A stretch of 7,888 nucleotides of DNA from Deltaproteobacteria bacterium (GTDB lineage Bacteria; Desulfobacterota; Dissulfuribacteria; Dissulfuribacterales; JALVPX01), in the NCBI GenBank assembly GCA_027061625.1, contig JAMOVF010000105.1:1-7888 (forward strand), in the 5' to 3' direction. The notes beneath the pieces were generated by a model. The model ran no database searches, had not been told where the DNA came from, and saw nothing but the letters and a program-made list of their open reading frames with translations. A program made the translations under genes and the position numbers. Of the stretch, positions 1-6,377 are shown one piece after another; the stretch's first letter is position 1; each line of letters opens with the position of its first letter.

Positions 1-515
1 ACTGGGCCTTTAGTTTTATAAAGACTTTGTATAATTCAGGCATTAGCAGTGGCTGTGGTAATGGAAATTTCTGTCCTGACCAATTCGTAACTCGTGCACA
101 GATGGCCGTTTTTTTGCTAAGAGCTAAGCATGGTTCAGACTACAATCCACCGGATCCAGTTGGCATCTTTGATGATGTGGATACACATTACTGGGCAGCT
201 GCATGGGTAGAAGAACTTTATGATGAAGCCATTACGTCGGGTTGCAGTAATGGAAATTTCTGTCCTGACCAATTCGTAACTCGTGCACAGATGGCCATAT
301 TTTTGCTAAAAGCTAAGCATGGATCAGACTATACTCCGCCGGATCCAGTTGGCATATTTGATGATGTGGATACAAACTACTGGGCAGCTGCATGGATAGA
401 AGAACTTTATAATGAAGGCATTACGTCAGGTTGTGGAACAGGAAAATTTTGCCCTAACATTCCGGTTACTAGAGGTCAAATGGCCGTATTTCTTGTAAGA
501 GCGTTTGATTTTTAA
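1..515 (+). CDS. SLH-domain surface/secreted protein, C-terminal part (5' end outside window)
   Basis: This is the C-terminal part of an exported protein ending in S-layer-homology repeats, which usually attach proteins to the cell surface. The frame is open to the left edge: codons from position 3 read W-A-F-S-F-I-K-T-L-Y-N-S-G, which aligns with YWAAAWIEELYNEG of the later repeats, so the TTG at 27 is internal and not a start. Three SLH units are visible: a partial one (to ~164), a full 63-residue one (165-353) and a last one (354-515). Each full unit has FDDVDTxYWAAAW, then SGCxxGxFCP, then VTRxQMAxFL. The canonical SLH TRAE motif is TRAQ or TRGQ here. A Cys-X5-Cys pair sits in every unit and may form a disulfide after export. 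The protein ends FLVRAFDF, a typical terminal position for this repeat type. It converges on dapL and appears unrelated to lysine synthesis. The N-terminal function is unknown. Confidence 0.9.
   Translation, partial: WAFSFIKTLYNSGISSGCGNGNFCPDQFVTRAQMAVFLLRAKHGSDYNPPDPVGIFDDVDTHYWAAAWVEELYDEAITSGCSNGNFCPDQFVTRAQMAIFLLKAKHGSDYTPPDPVGIFDDVDTNYWAAAWIEELYNEGITSGCGTGKFCPNIPVTRGQMAVFLVRAFDF
58..435. repeat. Recent 189-bp tandem duplication inside the SLH gene
   Basis: Positions 58-246 and 247-435 are two adjacent copies of a 189-bp (63-codon) unit. The first 50 bp (58-107 and 247-296) are identical, and by hand count about 16 of 189 positions differ overall. Similarity falls sharply to the left of 58 and to the right of 435, although SLH coding sequence continues on both sides. 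The unit is therefore shifted relative to the protein domains: it starts in the NGNFCP part of one SLH domain and ends just before that part in the next. Confidence 0.88.
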
Positions 516-538
516 ATGGTTGCCTATTGCAAGAATTT

Positions 539-1702
539 TTATAAAATACCTCTCATCCTATCTACCGCTTCCTGCAACCGTTCTTTTGATACTGTTAAGG
601 CAAAGCGTACATATCCTTCGCCAGGATCACCGAAACCATTGCCTGGGGTACAGACTATGCCCGCCTTTTCTAATAGTAGAGCACAAAATGAAGCAGAATT
701 ATGGCCTTCTGGCACTTTTGTCCATACATAGAAAGTGGCTTTTGGCATCGGTGCATCCAAACCTATGGAACGAAGCCCTTCAACCAGTACATTGCGTCTT
801 TCAGTGTACAGCTTTTGCATATCTTTAACGCACTGCTGATCACTGCTTAGGGCAGCGATGGCTGCTTCCTGTATGGCCTCAAATTGGCCTGAGTCCACAT
901 TACCTTTTACCTTTGCCAAAGCAGCAATCAGTTCCTTATTGCCTACAGCAAAACCTATTCTCCATCCCGTCATGTTGTAGGTCTTGGATAAGGAATGAAA
1001 TTCCATACCCACATCCATTGCACCTGGAGTCTCAAGGAAGCTGGGAGCTGTATAGCCATCATAGGTCATTTCTGAATAGGCTGCGTCATGGCAAACAATT
1101 ATGTTGTTCTTTTTGGCAAATTTTACGACGTTTTCAAAAAAATCAGCTGGAGCCACTGCTGCTGTTGGATTATTAGGATAGTTGAGCCAGAGTATTTTGG
1201 CGCGTTTTAATATTTCATCTGGTATGGAATCAAGGTCTGGAAGGAAGCTATTTTTCTCAATAAGCGGGAGATAATAGGTCTCTCCGCCAGTAAAAAGTGT
1301 ACCTATATGATAGACAGGATAGCCAGGAGTGGGTACCAAGACTACATCCCCTGGATCAACAAAGGCCAATGGAAAATGTGCTATCGCCTCTTTTGAACCT
1401 ATCAAGCAGCATACCTGCGAAGCAGGGTCAAGTTCCAGGCCAAAGCGGTTCTTGCACCAATTAGCTGCTGCTTGGCGAAAAGGCATCATGCCTACAGAAG
1501 ATGGATAGCGGTGGTATGCTGGATTTCTTATGGCCTCAGCCATTTTATCCACTATAAACTTAGGTGTTGGCGTGTCTGGATCTCCTATGCCTAGATCGAT
1601 TACATCCACGCCTTTTTCAATTGCTTCTGCTTTTTTTCTGTCTAACTCCACAAAAAGATATGGGGGCAAGGCCTTAAGCCGATTAGCAAGTTCAAAGTCC
1701 AT
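539..1702 (-). CDS. dapL: LL-diaminopimelate aminotransferase (DapL)
   Basis: This is a PLP enzyme of fold type I, class I/II aminotransferase family, 387 residues. It transfers an amino group from glutamate to tetrahydrodipicolinate, giving LL-diaminopimelate in one step and bypassing the acyl route (DapD/DapC/DapE). The N-terminus ANRLKALPPYLF followed by DLGIGDPDTPTP (37-47) is typical of the bacterial DapL group near TIGR03540. Visible active-site residues are GSKE at 102-105, NYPNNPT (174-180), D206 and Y209 in HDAAYS, the Schiff-base lysine K240 in SLSKTYNMTGWR, and the carboxylate-binding R366 in YVRFAL. The ATG follows AGGAAGG by 6 nt, and that ribosome-binding site overlaps the stop of the FAH gene 11 bp upstream. 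It is the last gene of the operon. Sequence alone could also suit another COG0436 aminotransferase; the dapA-dapB-dapF-lysA context and length favour DapL. Confidence 0.9.
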   Translation of the reverse strand: MDFELANRLKALPPYLFVELDRKKAEAIEKGVDVIDLGIGDPDTPTPKFIVDKMAEAIRNPAYHRYPSSVGMMPFRQAAANWCKNRFGLELDPASQVCCLIGSKEAIAHFPLAFVDPGDVVLVPTPGYPVYHIGTLFTGGETYYLPLIEKNSFLPDLDSIPDEILKRAKILWLNYPNNPTAAVAPADFFENVVKFAKKNNIIVCHDAAYSEMTYDGYTAPSFLETPGAMDVGMEFHSLSKTYNMTGWRIGFAVGNKELIAALAKVKGNVDSGQFEAIQEAAIAALSSDQQCVKDMQKLYTERRNVLVEGLRSIGLDAPMPKATFYVWTKVPEGHNSASFCALLLEKAGIVCTPGNGFGDPGEGYVRFALTVSKERLQEAVDRMRGIL

Positions 1703-1708
1703 CTTTTT

Positions 1709-1715
1709 CCTTCCT
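1709..1715 (-). promoter_or_regulatory. Ribosome-binding site of dapL, overlapping the FAH gene stop
   Basis: Read on the minus strand, AGGAAGG lies 6 nt before the dapL ATG and shares bases with the TAG stop (1716-1714) of the upstream gene. This placement supports the ATG at 1702 as the start and suggests translational coupling of the two genes. Confidence 0.75.
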
Positions 1716-2475
1716 ATTTAACCATGTTTTTCAATTCACCAATATTTTCAATCGATACTACTATTTCGTCACCTGACGACAATTTTCCAACACCTACAGG
1801 TGTTCCTGTGGCGATTATATCACCTGGCTCAAGGGTCATGATATTGGAAATAAAGCTGACCAATTCATATGGGTTGTAAATTAGCTGATTGGTATTTGAA
1901 TTCTGTCTGATATCGCCATTCAAAATTGACTTTATTCTCAAGTTGCTGGGGTTCAGCTCTGTTTCGATCCAGGGGCCTATGGGGCAGAAGGTGTCAAAGC
2001 TCTTTGAGCGGGTAAATTGTACGTCTTTTCTTTGAAGATCCCTAGCGGTAACATCATTTAGACATGTATAACCCAAAATATAACGCTCAGCCTCGTTTGT
2101 GCTTATATTTTTGCACCGTTTTCCTATTATCACAGCCAGTTCTGCCTCATAGTCAACTTGGCTGCTCATGGCTGGCAGTTTTATGGTATCCCCAGGGCCT
2201 ATAATAGATGAAGGCGGTTTCAAGAATATGAGGGGTTCATCAGGCAGTTCCATACCCAGTTCTGCTGCATGATCCCGATAGTTAAGGCCAACAGCCACAA
2301 TTTTAGTCGGGCTGCAGGGAGCTAACAACTGCACCTCTGATATGGCATATATTTCATGCCCAGTGCAAATAGGTTCCTCAAAAGGCCCTGTGGAAAGAGG
2401 TTTTATGCCTTCATCAGTTACAAGACCATATCGATGGAGTTTGCTGTCTTCAGCAGAAAAACGTGCCAGCTTCAT
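1714..2475 (-). CDS. Fumarylacetoacetate hydrolase (FAH) family enzyme
   Basis: This is a 253-residue protein of the FAH superfamily, whose members act on 2-oxo/enol acids as C-C hydrolases, decarboxylases, isomerases or oxaloacetate tautomerases (FAHD1-like, HpcE-like). A short variable N-terminal region (1-~50) is followed by the catalytic domain: VGLNYRDHAAELG (62-74), PLIFLKPPSS (81-90), the metal-binding set E110 and E112 (DYEAELAVIIG) and D141 (CLNDVTARD), RSKSFDTFCPIGPW (156-169), and GTPVGVG (224-230). The metal ligands look intact, so it should be an active Mg2+/Mn2+ enzyme. The exact substrate cannot be read from sequence. It lies 12 bp after dapB and 11 bp before dapL, so it is co-transcribed with lysine genes. 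No convincing Shine-Dalgarno lies 5-12 nt before the ATG; an AAGGA is about 16 nt away, inside the end of dapB. Re-initiation after the dapB stop is plausible. Confidence 0.88.
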   Translation of the reverse strand: MKLARFSAEDSKLHRYGLVTDEGIKPLSTGPFEEPICTGHEIYAISEVQLLAPCSPTKIVAVGLNYRDHAAELGMELPDEPLIFLKPPSSIIGPGDTIKLPAMSSQVDYEAELAVIIGKRCKNISTNEAERYILGYTCLNDVTARDLQRKDVQFTRSKSFDTFCPIGPWIETELNPSNLRIKSILNGDIRQNSNTNQLIYNPYELVSFISNIMTLEPGDIIATGTPVGVGKLSSGDEIVVSIENIGELKNMVK

Positions 2476-2487
2476 GCGGTATTAAAT

Positions 2488-3309
2488 TCAGTCCTTAAGG
2501 CCCAATACATCCTGCATATCATATAATCCAGGAGGCTGGTTCACGATCCATTTGGCTGCCCGGACCGCCCCTTTTGCAAAGGTATCCCTGCTGGAAGCCT
2601 TGTGGACTAATTCAATGCGTTCTCCTATACCGCCAAATAAAACCGTATGCTCTCCAACTATGTCTCCGGCCCGGACTGTTTGAATGCCAATTTCCTCTTT
2701 AGAGCGTTCGCCAATATTACCGTAACGCTCATATACTGCCACTGTGTCAAAGTCGCGTCCAAGGGCTGCTGCTGCTACCCTGCCCAATTGAAGGGCGGTG
2801 CCGCTAGGCGCATCCTTTTTCATGCGGTGATGCGCCTCCACGATTTCAATGTCATAATCATCCCCTAGAACTTTGGCAGCTGTTTCCACAAGTTTGTAGA
2901 GCAAATTTACCCCTACGCTCATGTTGGGAGCAAGTACCACAGGAAACTCCTTGGCAAGTTCAGCTATTTTTTCAAGCTCACTTTTTGAAAACCCTGTAGT
3001 GCCTATAACCATAGGCTTTTTGGCTTGGCTTGCTGTCTTGGCATGTTTTACCGTAGCTTCATGAAATGTGAAATCTATTAAGACATCGCCTTGGTCAATA
3101 ACTTCATCTAAGTTGTCTGCAATAGTTATCCCAGATTCTGGCAGGCCAGCCAGGGCAGTGGCGTCTTTGCCCACAGCAGGGCTGTCTGGATGTTCAAAGG
3201 CCCCTCCCAGAGTAATGCCATCTGCTTCTGAGACCATGGCAATAATCCGGCCTCCCATCCTGCCTCCTGCACCTGCTACTATGGCCTTTATTGGATTGTC
3301 GTTTCCCAT
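2488..3309 (-). CDS. dapB: 4-hydroxy-tetrahydrodipicolinate reductase (DapB)
   Basis: This cytoplasmic enzyme reduces the DapA product to tetrahydrodipicolinate with NAD(P)H; at 273 residues it has the normal family length. The N-terminal Rossmann domain begins IVAGAGGRMG, with the glycine motif at 13-19. The acidic residue after strand 2 is E39, followed by H40 where the E. coli enzyme has Arg, which suggests NADH is accepted and may be preferred. GTTG is at 103-106 and APNMSVG at 127-133. The catalytic signature EAHHRMKKDAPSGTA spans 158-172, with the proton-donor His at 160 and the active-site Lys at 164. The ATG is one base after the dapA stop, and AGGGGTGA (3323-3316), within the last dapA codons, serves as its ribosome-binding site, so the pair is probably translationally coupled. 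Its product is the substrate of DapL, two genes downstream. Confidence 0.97.
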   Translation of the reverse strand: MGNDNPIKAIVAGAGGRMGGRIIAMVSEADGITLGGAFEHPDSPAVGKDATALAGLPESGITIADNLDEVIDQGDVLIDFTFHEATVKHAKTASQAKKPMVIGTTGFSKSELEKIAELAKEFPVVLAPNMSVGVNLLYKLVETAAKVLGDDYDIEIVEAHHRMKKDAPSGTALQLGRVAAAALGRDFDTVAVYERYGNIGERSKEEIGIQTVRAGDIVGEHTVLFGGIGERIELVHKASSRDTFAKGAVRAAKWIVNQPPGLYDMQDVLGLKD

Positions 3310-3310
3310 T

Positions 3311-4204
3311 TTATATCACCCCTACAGATTTCATTACTTGTGTGAGCTTTTCTTTGTTTGCCTGGCTCATGGGAGCAAGTGGAAGCCTTACTTCATCTGA
3401 AGGTATCTTGCCCATCATGGCCAAGGCCGTTTTTGCTGGTACTGGATTGGTTTCGTAAAAGAGGGCGCCAAATAGAGGGAACAGCTTGTAGTGTAACTCC
3501 TTGGCCTTTGATATATTTCCGCTGTTCCAGGCATTCATCATCTCAGCCATTTCTGTGGGCATCACGTTGGAGCATACAGAAATAACACCCTTGCCGCCAA
3601 CAGCCATGGTTGGAAAGGCGGTAAAGTCATCACCAGAAAGTACTATAAAGTCATCTGGGCACTGCAAAATAACTTGTGAGACTTGGTTAAGGCTGCCTGT
3701 AGCTTCCTTGATTGCAATTACATATTCGCTATCTTTGGCACAACGTGCCACTGTTTCCGGTAGCATGTTCACGCTGGTGCGCCCTGGGACATTGTATAGC
3801 ACCATGGGGAACTTGCACTCATCTGCAACCTTCATAAAGTGCTGATAAAGTCCTTCCTGGGTTGGTTTGTTGTAATAGGGGGTTATGACCAATGCAGCGT
3901 CTGCACCGGCATCCTTTGCATGCTTTGTAAGCATTATGGTTTCTGAAGTGGAATTGGAACCTGTTCCAGCTATTACAGGAACCCGGCCATTTACTGTTTC
4001 TATGGTGAGTTCCACCACTCGCTTGTGCTCATCATGGCTGAGTGTGGCAGATTCGCCTGTTGTGCCGCATGGTACTATGCAGTGCGTGCCAGATTCTATA
4101 TGCCATTCAATTAGATTCTTCAGTGTTTCTTCATCCACTTTTCCATCTTTAAAAGGTGTTATTATTGCTACAATGGCCCCGCCAATTTTGTCTATTTTAG
4201 ACAT
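3311..4204 (-). CDS. dapA: 4-hydroxy-tetrahydrodipicolinate synthase (DapA)
   Basis: This 297-residue TIM-barrel aldolase condenses pyruvate with L-aspartate-4-semialdehyde, the committed step to diaminopimelate and lysine. The pyruvate Schiff-base lysine is K166 in VIAIKEATG. The triad matching E. coli T44-Y107-Y133 is T48 (CGTTGES), Y111 (TPYYNKP) and Y137 (LYNVPGRT), with R142 for the semialdehyde carboxylate. The residues that form the lysine feedback site in E. coli (H53, H56, N80, E84, Y106) are all present at equivalent places: H57 and H60 (LSHDEH), N84, E88 and Y110. This predicts inhibition by lysine, although that is an inference from residue conservation. A strong GGGGGAGG ribosome-binding site precedes the ATG. 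The 81-bp gap to dapF is the longest in the operon. The stop is one base from the dapB ATG. Confidence 0.97.
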   Translation of the reverse strand: MSKIDKIGGAIVAIITPFKDGKVDEETLKNLIEWHIESGTHCIVPCGTTGESATLSHDEHKRVVELTIETVNGRVPVIAGTGSNSTSETIMLTKHAKDAGADAALVITPYYNKPTQEGLYQHFMKVADECKFPMVLYNVPGRTSVNMLPETVARCAKDSEYVIAIKEATGSLNQVSQVILQCPDDFIVLSGDDFTAFPTMAVGGKGVISVCSNVMPTEMAEMMNAWNSGNISKAKELHYKLFPLFGALFYETNPVPAKTALAMMGKIPSDEVRLPLAPMSQANKEKLTQVMKSVGVI

Positions 4205-4213
4205 GAATCTAAA

Positions 4214-4221
4214 CCTCCCCC
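4214..4221 (-). promoter_or_regulatory. Strong ribosome-binding site of dapA
   Basis: Minus-strand GGGGGAGG (then GTTT-type A/T-rich spacer) ends 9 nt before the dapA ATG. It is the best Shine-Dalgarno in the window and stands in the only sizeable intergenic gap, so DapA translation is probably initiated independently of dapF. No convincing -35/-10 pair or terminator hairpin was found in the 81-bp gap (4205-4285). Confidence 0.75.
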
Positions 4222-4285
4222 GAATAAGTTATAAGGCAACCTTTTTTCCTGCATTCTTAAACATTTTTTGCCAAGTGGGCAAGAC

Positions 4286-5110
4286 TCAACCTACATCTCC
4301 ATCCAGCACACCGGTGTAAACATGTATGGCTCCGCCTTCCAGGAAGACCTCCCTGAATTCCTGACCTTGCAGATCAAAATAGATGGTCAGCTCTTCATTG
4401 CCCCAAGTGGTCACCTTTACAGGGCTCTTAACCAAGCCCTTTAACCCTGCAATAAGGGCACTGGCCACAGCACCCGTGCCGCAGGCAAGGGTTTCATCTT
4501 CCACACCGCGTTCATAAGTGCGTATTAAGATATGGTGTTCATCTTTAATTTGTACAAAATCCACATTGGTGCCTTCTGGAGCAAAAAGATCATCATATCT
4601 GATGAGCCTTCCCCATTCAAATACTGGAACGTGGTCTAGATCTTCGGTAAGCACTACTGCATGGGGCACGCCTGTGTTGATGTAGTCAATGGTGAGTTCT
4701 TCAAGACCGGTGGAAAAGTTGATATCCAGCCTTAGATCAGAAGGCTTTGTCATTTCCAGCTTTACTAACTTATCTTTAACTTCAGCCCTTATGATGCCTG
4801 CAATGGTTTCAAAACTCAGCTTTTCACCGCATATTCCCTTCATAAAAGCAAATCTGGCAGCACACCTGCCTCCGTTTCCACACATTTCAGCTTCGCTGCC
4901 ATCTGCATTAAAGAAATACCACTTGAAATCAGCTTTTTGAGATTTTTCAATCAGGATAAAACCGTCTGCTCCAACACCGAAGCGGCGCCTGCACCATTTT
5001 CTCGCCTTGTAAGGCGCATCAGCATGTTTGATCAACCGATCCCGGTTGTCTATCAATATGAAATCATTGCCGCTTCCATGCATTTTGGTGAATTGGATAC
5101 TATTTTTCAT
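4286..5110 (-). CDS. dapF: Diaminopimelate epimerase (DapF)
   Basis: This cofactor-independent racemase of the DapF/PhzF fold interconverts LL- and meso-diaminopimelate by a two-cysteine mechanism. With the ATG at 5110 it has 274 residues, normal for the family. The N-terminal signature KMHGSGNDF is at 9-17. The two catalytic cysteines are C77 in EMCGNGGRC and C210 in LACGTGA, one in each pseudo-symmetric half. A TTG one codon upstream (5113-5111) keeps the frame, but the ATG is preferred: it overlaps the lysA stop as TGATG and lies 8 nt after GGGAG (5123-5119). This arrangement indicates translational coupling to lysA. The product, meso-DAP, feeds both peptidoglycan cross-linking and LysA. 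After the TGA the frame stays open for another 18 codons, to a TAA at 4229-4231. Confidence 0.97.
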   Translation of the reverse strand: MKNSIQFTKMHGSGNDFILIDNRDRLIKHADAPYKARKWCRRRFGVGADGFILIEKSQKADFKWYFFNADGSEAEMCGNGGRCAARFAFMKGICGEKLSFETIAGIIRAEVKDKLVKLEMTKPSDLRLDINFSTGLEELTIDYINTGVPHAVVLTEDLDHVPVFEWGRLIRYDDLFAPEGTNVDFVQIKDEHHILIRTYERGVEDETLACGTGAVASALIAGLKGLVKSPVKVTTWGNEELTIYFDLQGQEFREVFLEGGAIHVYTGVLDGDVG

Positions 5111-6363
5111 CAAGCAATCTCCCGAATGGTTTCTCCACGCACGAGATCTTCATATGTCTCCCTTTTCCTGGCTATCCAGAAGTCATTGCCAGAGACTACC
5201 ACTTCAGGGGGTCTGGGCCTCGAATTATAATTGGAAGACATGGTGAATCCATAGGCTCCCGCACTTTTTACAGCAAGAAGATCTCCAGGCTCCATTTGGG
5301 GCAATTCCCGGTCCCGGGCTAGAAAATCCCCGGTTTCACAAATCGGTCCCACAACATCAACAGCCTTCCAAGGCACATCTCTCTCTTCTACTGCTACTAT
5401 TTCATGATATGCCTTGTATAAGCTCGGCCTTGCAAGGTCATTCATGGCCGCATCTACTATATAGAATGTCTTTTCTGGGGTTTCCTTTGTATATATGAGC
5501 CTGGTAACCAGTATGCCTGCATTGCCTGCTATGGCTCTGCCTGGTTCTACTATTACCGTAAAGTCCGTCCCAGCCAATATATCGGCAATTGCTTTGCCAT
5601 ATTCTTCAGGAGTGGGAGGCGTTTCATCCTTGTAACGGATTCCCACTCCCCCGCCAATATCAATATATTTTATGCCAACACCCTCTTTTTTAAGGGCATC
5701 TGCCACACGCAGCACTCTTTTAAGGGCATCCACAAAAGGAGAAAGTTCAGTTATTTGGGAGCCTATGTGGCAGCTTATTCCAACAACCTCAAGTTCATTT
5801 CGTTGGACAGCTTCTTTATAAGCCTCCAGCGCTTCCACAATGGGAAGGCCAAACTTGTTTTTTTTCAGGCCTGTTGAAATATATGGGTGCGTTTTGGGGT
5901 CCACATCTGGGTTGACTCTGAATGAAACCTGCGCTTTCTTTCCAAGATTGGCCGCCACGCTGCAAATGGCCTCCATCTCTTCAAGAGACTCCATGTTGAA
6001 CATCAGAATTCCTGCTTCAAGCGCCTGCGAGATTTCAGGCTTGGTTTTACCTACGCCAGAGTAAACGATCTTCTCAGCAGGAATCCCCGCCTTTAGGGCC
6101 CTGAAAAGCTCTCCGCCTGAAACGATATCGGCTCCAGCCCCCTGCTTTCCAACAATGTTGAGGACTTGTAGATTTGAATTTGCCTTTACAGCAAAACAGA
6201 CCAGATGATCCAGGCTGGAAAGGGCGTTGTTAAATGCAGATATATGCCTTTTTAGCGTGTTTGCGCTGTAAAGATAGAAAGGCGTGCCAACTTCCTCAGC
6301 GATTTTTGCAACAGATACCTCTTCGCAATGTAATTTGCCTGCAATAAAGTTGAATAGATCCAT
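5110..6363 (-). CDS. lysA: Diaminopimelate decarboxylase (LysA)
   Basis: This PLP enzyme of fold type III (alanine racemase-like barrel plus C-terminal beta domain) decarboxylates meso-diaminopimelate to L-lysine, the last step of the pathway. It has 417 residues, the usual length. The PLP lysine is K60 in CFAVKANSN. Other family motifs are SGGELFRAL (82-90), H199 in SCHIGSQI, the glycine-rich phosphate loop DIGGGVG (235-241), EPGR (273-276), the active-site C342-E343 in ICETGDFLA, supplied across the dimer interface, and Y371 in GAYGF. The ATG follows AAGGT (6378-6374) by 10 nt; that site overlaps the stop of the lipoprotein gene 14 bp upstream. The stop overlaps the dapF ATG by one base. 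All expected catalytic residues are present, so the gene looks intact. Confidence 0.97.
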   Translation of the reverse strand: MDLFNFIAGKLHCEEVSVAKIAEEVGTPFYLYSANTLKRHISAFNNALSSLDHLVCFAVKANSNLQVLNIVGKQGAGADIVSGGELFRALKAGIPAEKIVYSGVGKTKPEISQALEAGILMFNMESLEEMEAICSVAANLGKKAQVSFRVNPDVDPKTHPYISTGLKKNKFGLPIVEALEAYKEAVQRNELEVVGISCHIGSQITELSPFVDALKRVLRVADALKKEGVGIKYIDIGGGVGIRYKDETPPTPEEYGKAIADILAGTDFTVIVEPGRAIAGNAGILVTRLIYTKETPEKTFYIVDAAMNDLARPSLYKAYHEIVAVEERDVPWKAVDVVGPICETGDFLARDRELPQMEPGDLLAVKSAGAYGFTMSSNYNSRPRPPEVVVSGNDFWIARKRETYEDLVRGETIREIA

Positions 6364-6377
6364 ACTGATTTTTACCT

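Noticed and set aside
27..29. TTG at 27 as the start of the SLH protein
   Set aside because: The frame is open to position 3 and the upstream residues W-A-F-S-F-I-K-T-L-Y align with the SLH repeat, so the codon is internal.
505..828. Plus-strand open frames of 107 and 71 codons just after the SLH gene
   Set aside because: They lie antisense to the conserved C-terminus of dapL, show no recognisable domain, and their composition is that of a shadow frame.
4205..4285. Internal promoter or terminator between dapF and dapA
   Set aside because: A TATAAC box exists (4233-4228) but no -35-like hexamer lies 16-18 bp upstream. A 5-bp inverted repeat TTGCC-cactt-GGCAA is followed by A residues rather than T residues on the minus strand.
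3885..4319. A 144-codon plus-strand frame opposite dapA and the dapF-dapA gap
   Set aside because: It is antisense to conserved dapA motifs and serine/proline-rich in the manner of a reverse-complement shadow; no family resemblance.
5111..5113. TTG start of dapF one codon upstream of the ATG
   Set aside because: The ATG at 5110-5108 overlaps the lysA stop as TGATG and has GGGAG at an 8-nt spacing, which is the more usual arrangement.
5680..5740. Direct repeat of tcttttaagggcatc in lysA
   Set aside because: Both copies are explained by neighbouring DALKR and DALKK codons of a conserved helix in LysA; there is no sign of a regulatory or mobile element.
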